Positions 1 through 5,181 of a stretch of 9,362 bases of DNA are shown one piece after another (position 1 is the first letter of the stretch; every line of letters starts with the position of its first letter). The notes below the pieces were generated by a model. It was not told the origin of the DNA. It saw nothing but the letters and a program-made list of their open reading frames with translations, and did not search any database. The DNA comes from JACPHB01 sp964495505 (GTDB lineage: Bacteria > Patescibacteriota > Minisyncoccia > UBA10092). The DNA lies in NCBI GenBank assembly GCA_964495505.1, contig CAZBVM010000022.1:1-9362 (forward strand), read 5' to 3'. A program made the translations under genes and the position numbers.

Positions 1-596
1 AAAATTGCGAACACCGCCGCAGGGTTGTTGCCATTCCAGTCGTTGTCGAGCCAGTAGTAGAGCCAGTACCACGACCCATCGCTCCAGCAGAGATACCGGA
101 CATACAGATGGCCGAGGGAGCGGCGGTAGATGGTCCCCCAGAAGAAGATGTAGCGAGTGTTGCCGCTTGCATCTTTCTTCCATTCCTCGGGAATGAGGTT
201 GGGGTTCTTGAGCAAGAAATCGAGAACATTGGCGTTGAGCACGGGCTCATTCACCAATTCCTTGCGAAGCTTGTTGCCCTCGATGAATTTGCCGCCCCGC
301 TGGTTGGGGGACAGATGCAGCTTGATCTTGGCGGGATCGAAAGCAAACTGCCCGCCCTTCTTGTGTGACTCCACCTTCCAACCGCTTGGCACGAACGGGT
401 CGGCGTCGCAGTCGATGAGGTGTTGCGCCGCCTCTACTGTTGCGACATCATCGTACTTCCGAACGAGCGGAAGCAGGTGAGAGAGAAGATCGCCTTCGCA
501 GAGCTTCTTAATCTCCGCGTTGGTCCATCCGTTCTTGCGAAAAGCAAGCTTCAGTTCGTTCGCCTGTCCAACATCGAGCATCAGCTCCGTGTCCAT
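1..596 (-). CDS. GC-rich CPR-family hypothetical protein, 3' end cut by window edge
   Basis: This is an uninterrupted minus-strand frame of 198 codons with no stop before the left edge. The ATG at 594-596 is preceded by AGGAGG six bases upstream, the only strong Shine-Dalgarno in the window. The protein begins MDTELMLDVGQANELKLAF. It contains NANVLDFLLKNPNLIPEEWK near residues 121-140, then FFWGTIYRR near 151-159, and ends in a Trp/Tyr-rich stretch (WYWLYYWLDNDWNGNNPAAV) near 176-195. I recognise this layout (GQANELKLAFR, LNANVLDxLL, FFWGTIYR, WLDxDWxGNxPA) as a family recurring in Parcubacteria genomes with no known function. No signal peptide or membrane helix is visible. Codon use is rich in C/G at third positions (CTC, AAG, AAC, GAC), unlike the AT-rich neighbours, which suggests a separate evolutionary history or strong expression. 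Overlapping plus-strand frames here are shadows. Confidence 0.85.
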   Translation of the reverse strand, partial: MDTELMLDVGQANELKLAFRKNGWTNAEIKKLCEGDLLSHLLPLVRKYDDVATVEAAQHLIDCDADPFVPSGWKVESHKKGGQFAFDPAKIKLHLSPNQRGGKFIEGNKLRKELVNEPVLNANVLDFLLKNPNLIPEEWKKDASGNTRYIFFWGTIYRRSLGHLYVRYLCWSDGSWYWLYYWLDNDWNGNNPAAVFAI

Positions 597-789
597 ACCG
601 GTCCTCCTCGGTTGTGCAACGTTGTTCGCTATGAACGTTGTTGCGGGTTTGTATTTGCCGTTGGGCTAGGCCAGAAATTGGCTTTGCCACAGCAGAGAAA
701 GACCTAAATTTAAGTCGCTCTATGCTGGGGCAAAGCTCACAAATTAAATAGATTTAAAATGTGTTTAAAAAGAGCTATTTTATAACTAC
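597..789 (-). promoter_or_regulatory. Long structured 5' leader of the 1-596 gene
   Basis: About 190 bases separate the promoter's -10 box from the start codon. The leader holds a long imperfect hairpin: arms at roughly 680-707 and 710-737, with the GCTTTGCC/GGCAAAGC end perfectly paired and CAGCA and GAC blocks pairing further in. Closer to the gene it has a 9-bp direct repeat AACGTTGTT at 618-626 and 634-642. No run of T follows the hairpin on the minus strand, so it is not an ordinary terminator. It could be a stabilising or regulatory leader. No known riboswitch is recognised. Confidence 0.5.
602..608 (-). promoter_or_regulatory. Strong Shine-Dalgarno for the 1-596 gene
   Basis: Read on the minus strand, AGGAGGA lies six bases (counted from AGGAGG) before the ATG at 594-596. 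The other genes here have no such site ahead of their starts, so this one both fixes the start and marks the gene as differently translated. Confidence 0.8.
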
Positions 790-818
790 ATTATATCACA
801 TTTCTTCTGGAGTGTCAA
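790..818 (-). promoter_or_regulatory. Perfect sigma-70-type promoter inside the end of argS
   Basis: On the minus strand the -35 box is TTGACA (813-818), the spacer is exactly 17 bases (796-812), and the -10 box is TATAAT (790-795). All twelve consensus positions match at the ideal spacing. The -35 box and most of the spacer encode the last argS residues (...IDTPEEM), and the argS stop (796-798) directly abuts the -10 box. It points leftward to the GC-rich gene at 1-596. Confidence 0.8.
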
Positions 819-2403
819 TACCCATTATATTTAATGTATTTGCTAAAACAATTTTTGTTGCCATAATTAATGCCAGCCGCGCGGAGGTTAATTTTTTATC
901 TTCGGTTATCACTCTTTCTCTTTCGTAAAAATTATGGAATTCTCGAGCCAATTCCAGCGCATAACGCGGCAAACGGTGCACTTCGTATGTTTTTGCAATA
1001 TCTCTTAAAATTTCCGGATATTCAATGAGTTTTCTGATTAAATCAAACTCTGATTTTTTTTTCAGCAATTGGAGATTTATTTCGGATTTCGGATTTCGGA
1101 TTTCGGATTTACGCAAAATACTTGCGATCCTTGCATGGGCGTATTGCACATAATATACGGGATTTTTTTGCGAACGCTCTTTGGCTAAATCTATATCAAA
1201 ATCCATGTGAGTATCGTTTGAGTACATCAAAAAGAAAAAACGAGCAGCGTCTAGGCCAACTTCGTCTACTAATCCTTCAAATGTTATAAAAGTGCCGGCG
1301 CGTTTTGAAACTTTTGCTTTACTGCCGCCAGAAATAAGGCGGACAAATTGAATAAGCACTATTTTAAAGCGTTCTGAATCAATCCCCAGTATTTTTAATA
1401 CTCCCATTAAGCGCGCAATATCTCCGTGATGGTCGGCTCCCCAAACATTTATCACTTTATCAAATTTTCTTACTTCAAATTTGTTAAGATGGTAGAGAAT
1501 ATCAGACATAAAATACGTTTCGTCGCCATTGCTTTTTATCAAAACCCGGTCTTCGGTATCACCCAACTCCGACGTTTTCATCCAAGTAGCCCCTTCTTTT
1601 TCGTAAACTAAATCTTTTTGCATCAAATCCTCCAATACTTTCTTATAAATTCCGTTCCTGTACAAAGATTTTTCCGAAAACCAAACATCAAAATTTATTC
1701 CGAATTTTTTCGTAATCGGTTTTATGTATGTATTTAAAATCAAATCAACCGATGCCTGCCCAGCTTCTTCAACGCTTAAATTTTTATCTATTTGTTTTGC
1801 CAACTCATTTATGTAATTGCCTTTGTACAAATTGTCTAATTCAGTTTTTTCTAAATTCAGCTTCTCCCCTTGCGCCAATTTAATCGACCGGCCAAGAGCC
1901 AAAATTTGACCGCCTCTATCATTTACGTAGAACTCTCGGGTGATCTTATACCCTCGCGTTTCCAAAATATTTGCCAGGACATCACCATAAAATCCGCCTC
2001 GCCCGTTGCCGATAGTCAGCGGCCCGGTAGGATTGCTGGAAATAAATTCAACCTGAATCTTTTGTGATTTTTTATCTTTAAAAAATCCGTAATTATTTTG
2101 TTTCTCCAGTATTTTCTTTAGTTGATGATGCAAGCATTCCAATGAAAGATAAAAATTAACAAAACCGCTTATGGCCTCTATTTTTTTTAAATCATTGATT
2201 TTCTGGTTATTTAGCATATCTGCCAGTTTTTCAGCGATTTCTTTCGGCGACTTTTTCAAAACTTTTGACAAAGAAAAGGCAATGTTTGAAGTATAATCGC
2301 CGTGTTCTTTATTTTCCGGAATTTCAACCAAAATTTCGCTCTTAAAATCAGGCGCTATTTTTCTCGTTATGTCGGCTATCATGGTTTTAATCAGTTCTAT
2401 CAT
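796..2403 (-). CDS. argS: Arginyl-tRNA synthetase
   Basis: ArgS charges tRNA-Arg with arginine at the cost of ATP, in the cytoplasm. The 535-residue protein shows the class I ArgRS order: an N-terminal Add1-type domain (about 1-95), the SSNPTGPLT signature (122-130), the Rossmann catalytic domain with WGADHHGD (321-328), a KMSKS-like KVSKR (364-368), and a C-terminal DALR anticodon domain beginning YYVQYAHARIASIL (417-430) and ending NIMGIDTPEEM. The usual HIGH motif (PLHxGHGR) reads PLTIGNGRGG, so both histidines are replaced; I recall this as recurrent in Parcubacteria ArgRS rather than as damage. Residues about 432-443 are encoded by a 7-bp tandem repeat and look like an insertion at the start of the DALR domain. 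Start is ATG with no Shine-Dalgarno. The gene is divergent from smpB, and tRNA-Arg(CCG) is also in this window. Confidence 0.96.
   Translation of the reverse strand: MIELIKTMIADITRKIAPDFKSEILVEIPENKEHGDYTSNIAFSLSKVLKKSPKEIAEKLADMLNNQKINDLKKIEAISGFVNFYLSLECLHHQLKKILEKQNNYGFFKDKKSQKIQVEFISSNPTGPLTIGNGRGGFYGDVLANILETRGYKITREFYVNDRGGQILALGRSIKLAQGEKLNLEKTELDNLYKGNYINELAKQIDKNLSVEEAGQASVDLILNTYIKPITKKFGINFDVWFSEKSLYRNGIYKKVLEDLMQKDLVYEKEGATWMKTSELGDTEDRVLIKSNGDETYFMSDILYHLNKFEVRKFDKVINVWGADHHGDIARLMGVLKILGIDSERFKIVLIQFVRLISGGSKAKVSKRAGTFITFEGLVDEVGLDAARFFFLMYSNDTHMDFDIDLAKERSQKNPVYYVQYAHARIASILRKSEIRNPKSEINLQLLKKKSEFDLIRKLIEYPEILRDIAKTYEVHRLPRYALELAREFHNFYERERVITEDKKLTSARLALIMATKIVLANTLNIMGIDTPEEM
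1079..1110. repeat. Heptanucleotide tandem repeat (ATTTCGG)4.6 inside argS
   Basis: There are four perfect copies of ATTTCGG followed by ATTT. Because seven is not a multiple of three, the array is read in all three phases in turn and gives a seven-residue peptide period (KSEIRNP KSEI). It falls at the junction between catalytic and DALR domains. Confidence 0.9.
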
Positions 2404-2459
2404 TAATATAATCTTAACTAAATTTAGGAAAAATTAGAAGTATCTGATATATTTACAAC

Positions 2460-2906
2460 ATGATCGTATTTGCCGAAAATCGAAAAGTGTATTTTGATTA
2501 TGAGATCATTGAAAAACTTGAGGCCGGTTTGGTGCTGTCCGGCGCCGAGGTTAAATCAATAAAAGGCGGCCGGATGAATCTATCTGGCTCTTACGTTAAT
2601 TTCCATAATGGCGAACCATATCTGATCGGCGCTTCAATAGCACCTTACCAACCGAAAAATCAGCCAACCGACTACGACCCGTCCCGCTCCAGAAAACTGC
2701 TTTTGAATAAAAAAGAAATTGACTATATTTCCGGCAAAACGAAACAAAAAGGCTTGACTTTGGTGCCCTTAAAGGTATATAATAAAGGGCGCAGAATAAA
2801 GATTGAAATTGGCTTGGCCCGCGGCAAAAAACAGTATGATAAGAGAAATGCTATTTCCAAAAGAGAGTCCGATAGAAAGATAGAGCATGAGTTAAAGAGG
2901 GGGTGA
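2460..2906 (+). CDS. smpB: SsrA-binding protein SmpB
   Basis: SmpB binds the tRNA-like domain of tmRNA and brings it to stalled ribosomes for trans-translation. The 148-residue product has family hallmarks in order: NRKVYFDYEI near the N-terminus, LSGAEVKSIKGG (26-37), DPSRSRKLLL (about 73-82), KGLTLVPLKVY (about 97-107), GKKQYDKRNAISKRE (about 122-136) and a basic C-terminal tail. Length is normal for the family. The start is ATG with no Shine-Dalgarno. The stop codon (2904-2906) lies within the 5' acceptor strand and adjoining base of the tmRNA gene, so protein and RNA partners overlap by eight bases. A strong promoter-like element sits in the middle of the gene (2754-2783). Confidence 0.97.
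   Translation: MIVFAENRKVYFDYEIIEKLEAGLVLSGAEVKSIKGGRMNLSGSYVNFHNGEPYLIGASIAPYQPKNQPTDYDPSRSRKLLLNKKEIDYISGKTKQKGLTLVPLKVYNKGRRIKIEIGLARGKKQYDKRNAISKRESDRKIEHELKRG
2754..2783 (+). promoter_or_regulatory. Intragenic promoter in smpB, probably for ssrA
   Basis: TTGACT (2754-2759), an 18-base spacer and TATAAT (2778-2783) match the sigma-70 consensus at 11 of 12 positions. Transcription would start near 2790, about 110 bases upstream of mature tmRNA, giving a precursor trimmed at its 5' end, presumably by RNase P. No comparable promoter is seen immediately before 2899. Confidence 0.55.
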
Positions 2907-3282
2907 TGGGCTTTGATAGAATTTTAAAATTAAATATGCAGGCCGAGGACGTTTCGTAACCTCGAAATTCCGTTGGGATAATATCCTAGTGTGACAATCC
3001 CCCGAGACGAGGCAAATAATAACTGCCAAAACAAATTTAACTCCTGCTTTCGCTTTTGCTTAAGCAGGCATCGGCTGTCTGATGTCTAATAGGACAATAC
3101 CGGTGTCAACCATTAGGCTTTAATCCGGAAAATCTTCGATTCGGGTTGAAATTAAAGAAGAAATTGAGAATCCCCCATTTTGGCCGCTTCAAGGAGGATT
3201 TTCAAAAATTTAAACGGCCTATCGCCTGTAGAAATATTTAATTGCTAAATTCTAGATGCGAGTTCAACTCTCGCCACTTCCA
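2899..3282 (+). ncRNA. ssrA: tmRNA (SsrA)
   Basis: tmRNA rescues stalled ribosomes and tags the nascent peptide. The acceptor stem is GGGGGTG (2899-2905) paired with CACTTCC (3275-3281), with A3282 as discriminator. CCA is not encoded (CCT follows), so it must be added. The T-arm is GCGAG-TTCAACT-CTCGC (3258-3274). The long P2 stem is well supported: AATTAAATAT (near 2928) pairs with ATATTTAATT (near 3235), and TAGAATTT pairs with AAATTCTA. A CGAGG/CCTCG stem fits pseudoknot 1. The tag frame runs from a likely GCC resume codon (3025) to TAA (3061): AKTNLTPAFAFA. The stop sits in a P5 hairpin (CCTGCTT 3043-3049 / AAGCAGG 3062-3068), as in known tmRNAs. The resume codon is inferred from ATAACT upstream, resembling the E. 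coli ATAGTC. Confidence 0.95.
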
Positions 3283-3291
3283 CCTCGTAAA

Positions 3292-3335
3292 GAGAAATAA
3301 TAAAACCGCTGGTACCAGCGGTTTTATTATTTCTC
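3292..3335. terminator. Perfect 22-bp palindromic terminator after ssrA
   Basis: Positions 3292-3313 and 3314-3335 are exact reverse complements centred on GGTACC. The stem has a GC core (ACCGCTGGT/ACCAGCGGT), and its outer part is A-rich on the left and T-rich on the right, so it can act as an intrinsic terminator in either direction. It lies nine bases after the tmRNA discriminator. Confidence 0.85.
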
Positions 3336-3344
3336 CCAATTGGT

Positions 3345-3373
3345 TTGACTTTTTTACAGCAATAAACTAATAT
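3345..3373 (+). promoter_or_regulatory. Promoter of the infC-rpmI-rplT operon
   Basis: TTGACT (3345-3350), a 17-base spacer and TAATAT (3368-3373) sit just downstream of the ssrA terminator. Transcription would begin near 3380, leaving only about 20 bases of leader before the inferred infC start at 3403. There is thus no room for a long L20-type leader upstream of infC. Confidence 0.6.
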
Positions 3374-3402
3374 TTATGTATTAAATTTAATTTCAATATC
3401 TT

Positions 3403-3915
3403 ATCAAAAAACTTAGAGTAAACAATCAAATAACGGCAGTAGAGTTGCGGGTAACAGATGAAAATGGAGAGCAAGTTGGCATTATGAGCCGAGAAGAAGC
3501 ATTAAAATTGGCACAAGAAAAAGGCCTGGATTTAATTGAAGTGGCGCCAATAGCCAATCCGCCAGTCGCAAGAATAATGGATTACGGCAAATATCTTTAC
3601 CGCGAAGAAAAAGAATGGCGGAAGCAAAGGGCTAAGCAGCAAAAAGATTTGCTGAAAATTATTCGCTTGAATTTGAATACCGGACTAAACGACTTAAAAA
3701 TCAAAGCCAAAAAAGCTGATGAATTCCTAGATGAAGGCCTGCGGGTTCAGGTAGATTTAATTCTTAAGGGCCGCGCCAAATATCAAAAAACTTTTTCCGA
3801 TTTAGCAAAGAAAAAGATGGAAGAATTTTTAAAAATCATTGCCGTACCGACAAAAATTATCTCCGAACTAAAAAAACAACCGCGAGGATGGAATGTTACG
3901 ATAATAAAACAATAA
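3403..3915 (+). CDS. infC: Translation initiation factor IF-3
   Basis: IF-3 binds the 30S subunit, checks start-codon and initiator tRNA pairing and prevents premature 50S joining. The N-domain signature reads KKLRVNNQITAVELRVTDEN, followed by GEQVGIMSREEAL, a central linker rich in Lys and a C-domain ending RGWNVTIIKQ. The TTG at 3445 would remove the conserved RVNNQI segment, so I extend to the AUC at 3403, giving 170 residues, the usual IF3 length. The frame is closed by TAA at 3388-3390, and no ATG, GTG or TTG lies between that stop and 3445, so a rare codon (AUC or a neighbouring near-cognate) must be used. Rare AUU/AUC starts in infC are known elsewhere and allow IF3 to limit its own translation. 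First gene of infC-rpmI-rplT. Confidence 0.95.
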   Translation: MKKLRVNNQITAVELRVTDENGEQVGIMSREEALKLAQEKGLDLIEVAPIANPPVARIMDYGKYLYREEKEWRKQRAKQQKDLLKIIRLNLNTGLNDLKIKAKKADEFLDEGLRVQVDLILKGRAKYQKTFSDLAKKKMEEFLKIIAVPTKIISELKKQPRGWNVTIIKQ

Positions 3916-3934
3916 TAAAGATTTATTCAAATGA

Positions 3935-4032
3935 AAACCCAAAATAGCAAAAATAAAATTCTAGGTGGGGGCGAGCCAAATTTGCGAAGCAAATTTGGGG
4001 CTAAGGAATTTTATTTTTGCTATTTTGGGTTT
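3935..4032. repeat. Nested inverted-repeat element between infC and rpmI
   Basis: Outer arms at 3935-3961 and 4006-4032 are perfect 27-bp reverse complements. Inside lies a second hairpin, CCAAATTTGC-GAA-GCAAATTTGG (3976-3998), with AGCC/GGGGCT extending it imperfectly. Transcribed within the operon it would form a very long stem just 10 bases before the rpmI start. It resembles small palindromic intergenic repeats seen in Patescibacteria. Alternatively it may serve operon control, since the infC-rpmI junction is where L20 acts in E. coli. Confidence 0.85.
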
Positions 4033-4042
4033 AAATTTCTAC

Positions 4043-4243
4043 ATGAAGCAAAAAACTAATAAATCAATACTTAGCCGGCTTAAAATAAGCGGCAGGGGCA
4101 AGTTAATAAGACGGGCAGTAGGCCAGTCGCATTTCAACGCTAAAGATTCCGGCAAAAGAGGACGCTTTAAACACCGGACTGAAAGTATAAAAAAATCTGA
4201 TATTAAATCATTTGTAAAATATCTTCCATATGGCAAGGGTTAA
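4043..4243 (+). CDS. rpmI: 50S ribosomal protein L35
   Basis: L35 is a small basic protein of the large ribosomal subunit. The 66-residue product begins MKQKTNKSILSRLKISGRGK and continues RRAVGQSHFNAKDSGKRGRF, matching the family pattern of a KTxKS(A) start, the KxSGxGKxxRR block and a Lys/Arg-rich middle. The ATG at 4043 fits family length. A longer in-frame reading from GTG at 3965 would run through the inverted repeat and is rejected. No Shine-Dalgarno is visible; the start lies just past the 27-bp stem, which could impede ribosome entry. It overlaps rplT by 14 bases, suggesting translational coupling. Confidence 0.95.
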   Translation: MKQKTNKSILSRLKISGRGKLIRRAVGQSHFNAKDSGKRGRFKHRTESIKKSDIKSFVKYLPYGKG

Positions 4244-4574
4244 GCGCGGAATTATAGCCGCAAAAAGAAGAAGGAAAATACTAAAATACACCAAGGGCTT
4301 TAGGTGGGGTCGCAAATCAAAAGAGCGGGCCGCCAAAGAAGCCCTGCTTCACGCGTGGACTCACGCTTATCGCGACCGCCGGGTTAAAAAAAGAACCGCC
4401 CGCGGATTGTGGCAAATTCAGATTAACGCCGCCGTCCGCCAGCATGGATTAAATTACAGCCAGTTTATGCACGGCTTAAAAAAAGCCACTATAGAACTTG
4501 ATAGAAAAGTTTTGTCAGAACTGGCGCGAGAATATCCAGAAGTTTTTAAGGAAATAATCGCTAAAATAAAATAA
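4230..4574 (+). CDS. rplT: 50S ribosomal protein L20
   Basis: L20 binds 23S rRNA early in 50S assembly and, in characterised bacteria, represses this operon. The 114-residue product has the family start MARVKRGIIAAKRRRKILKYTKGFRWGRKS, with RAAKEALLHAWTHAYRDRRVKKRTARGLWQIQINAAVR through the middle and LNYSQFMHGLKKATIELDRKVLSELA near the end. Length is slightly below the usual 117-120 residues. The ATG lies inside the end of rpmI (14-base overlap), with no Shine-Dalgarno, so translation is probably coupled. Last clear gene of the plus-strand operon. Confidence 0.97.
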   Translation: MARVKRGIIAAKRRRKILKYTKGFRWGRKSKERAAKEALLHAWTHAYRDRRVKKRTARGLWQIQINAAVRQHGLNYSQFMHGLKKATIELDRKVLSELAREYPEVFKEIIAKIK

Positions 4575-4579
4575 GAAAA

Positions 4580-4771
4580 ATAATCCCGCCACATGGAAAA
4601 CATTCTTTAGAAGAGTGGTGCGTTTACATAGAAGACTACGTGAATGAAGCAAAGCACTTTTTGTCGAGATTACCTAGGCAGGAAGCCGATCCTAAGGCGC
4701 TTAACATCATGCGAAAAGTTGCAGAGATGGCTGTATGTGCCATGGAACAGCATGGAGCTCCACAAAGGTAA
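4580..4771 (+). pseudogene. Short startless reading frame of phage-like appearance
   Basis: The frame is open from 4565 to the TAA at 4769-4771, directly after rplT. It reads like real protein: HSLEEWCVYIEDYVNEAKHF, then LPRQEADPKALNIMRKVAEM, ending AVCAMEQHGAPQR. No ATG, GTG or TTG occurs at the natural N-terminus; the candidates are ATA (4580) and ATC (4583). The later GTG at 4640 would delete the SLEEW segment. The C-terminal xxAMEQHGAPxR pattern resembles small phage proteins I have seen, but I cannot name the family. The stretch is less AT-rich than its surroundings. I read it as a relic of a captured gene that lost its start, or possibly a gene using a rare start codon. Confidence 0.4.
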
Positions 4772-4815
4772 AATAAAAATGGCGGGTATAATAAAATTAA
4801 CCTGCTTTTATTTTT
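4770..4815. terminator. Convergent (bidirectional) terminator
   Basis: The A-rich arm AAAATAAAA plus GGCGGGT (4770-4787) pairs with AACCTGC plus TTTTATTTTT (4799-4815), with an ATAATAAAATT-type loop between. It lies between the plus-strand rplT transcript and the minus-strand alkyltransferase gene and overlaps the latter's stop codon, as expected for a shared terminator. Confidence 0.6.
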
Positions 4816-5062
4816 CTTTTTGGAGAAGAATTTTTTTTATTCTGCTGCCGCCGCGGTTATAATCACCAAGTTTTCCATCCGAACGAATTACCCGGTGGCA
4901 AGGAATATTGGAGTTAAAATTTTTATTTAGGATATTTCCCACCGCGCGCCAAGCGCGCGGCCGGCCAGCTAAAACCGCGACTTCTTTGTAAGTCGCGGTT
5001 TTTCCTTTCGGAATTTTTTTAACTGCTTTTAAAACCTTCTCTTTGAAATCAAATGCCGTAAT
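4808..5062 (-). CDS. MGMT-like O6-alkylguanine-DNA alkyltransferase, non-canonical start
   Basis: The minus-strand frame encodes the DNA-binding/active-site domain of the Ogt/MGMT family, which removes alkyl groups from O6 of guanine by transfer to its own cysteine. Numbered from ATT at 5060-5062, it has FDFKEKVLKAVKKIPKGKTA (4-23), TYKEVAVLAGRPRAWRAVGN (24-43, with the helix-turn-helix and arginine-finger region) and PCHRVIRSDGKLGDY (54-68). Cys55 in PCHRV is present, so this is not an ATL-type (PWHRV) inactive homologue. At about 84 residues it lacks the N-terminal domain of E. coli Ogt/Ada, like many short CPR versions. No ATG, GTG or TTG occurs between the upstream stop (TAG, 5108-5110) and the conserved region, so the start is ATT, ATC or ATA at 5060-5071, or the gene is decaying. 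It is preceded by a copy of the 40-bp element found before the PaaX-like gene. Confidence 0.75.
   Translation of the reverse strand: MTAFDFKEKVLKAVKKIPKGKTATYKEVAVLAGRPRAWRAVGNILNKNFNSNIPCHRVIRSDGKLGDYNRGGSRIKKILLQKEK
4942..5002. repeat. Two perfect hairpins within the alkyltransferase gene
   Basis: CCGCGCGC-CAA-GCGCGCGG (4942-4960) and AAAACCGCGACTT-CTTTGT-AAGTCGCGGTTTT (4971-5002) are perfect 8-bp and 13-bp stems. Both fall in the most conserved coding part (KTATYKEVAVLAGRPRAWRA). In the plus orientation the second has the form of an intrinsic terminator. Confidence 0.8.
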
Positions 5063-5109
5063 AATGATTATAAATAAGAAAATGTATAAATAATAATGTG
5101 ATAAACACT

Positions 5110-5149
5110 AAAATCTGCAGTTATTCAAGCGATCGCAGGAGGAACTACA
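5110..5149. repeat. 40-bp direct repeat, copy 1 (upstream of alkyltransferase gene)
   Basis: This copy matches 5748-5787 at 35 of 40 positions, with a perfect 22-bp core at 5116-5137 (TGCAGTTATTCAAG then CGATCGCA). On the minus strand the core contains TTGAAT (5123-5128), followed after 17 bases by TTTATC (5100-5105), a possible promoter for the gene at 4808-5062. The core includes the palindrome GCGATCGC, a plausible protein-binding site. Confidence 0.85.
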
Positions 5150-5181
5150 TTTTTTTAAATCACCTTTAAAATACATTTAAA

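Noticed and set aside
1..500. Several overlapping plus-strand frames (for example 108-368 and 157-480)
   Set aside because: They are shadows of the GC-rich minus-strand gene, whose translation shows coherent protein and a Shine-Dalgarno.
1999..2020. argS as an inactive or pseudo-synthetase because HIGH reads TIGN
   Set aside because: The frame is full length with other motifs intact, and I recall this HIGH variant as recurrent in Parcubacteria ArgRS.
2404..2459. Promoters for argS and smpB in the divergent spacer
   Set aside because: AT-rich -10-like hexamers are present on both strands, but no -35/-10 pair with good spacing is convincing.
3965..4042. N-terminal extension of rpmI from GTG 3965
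   Set aside because: It would translate through the inverted repeat and add 26 residues unlike L35; the ATG at 4043 gives the normal family length.
4644..4862. Plus-strand frame of 72 codons
   Set aside because: It runs across the terminator and antisense to the alkyltransferase end; the other frame at 4580-4771 reads as more convincing protein.
5130..5138. GCGATCGC as the cyanobacterial HIP1 octamer
   Set aside because: It occurs only within the two repeat copies, and nothing else in the window is cyanobacterial.
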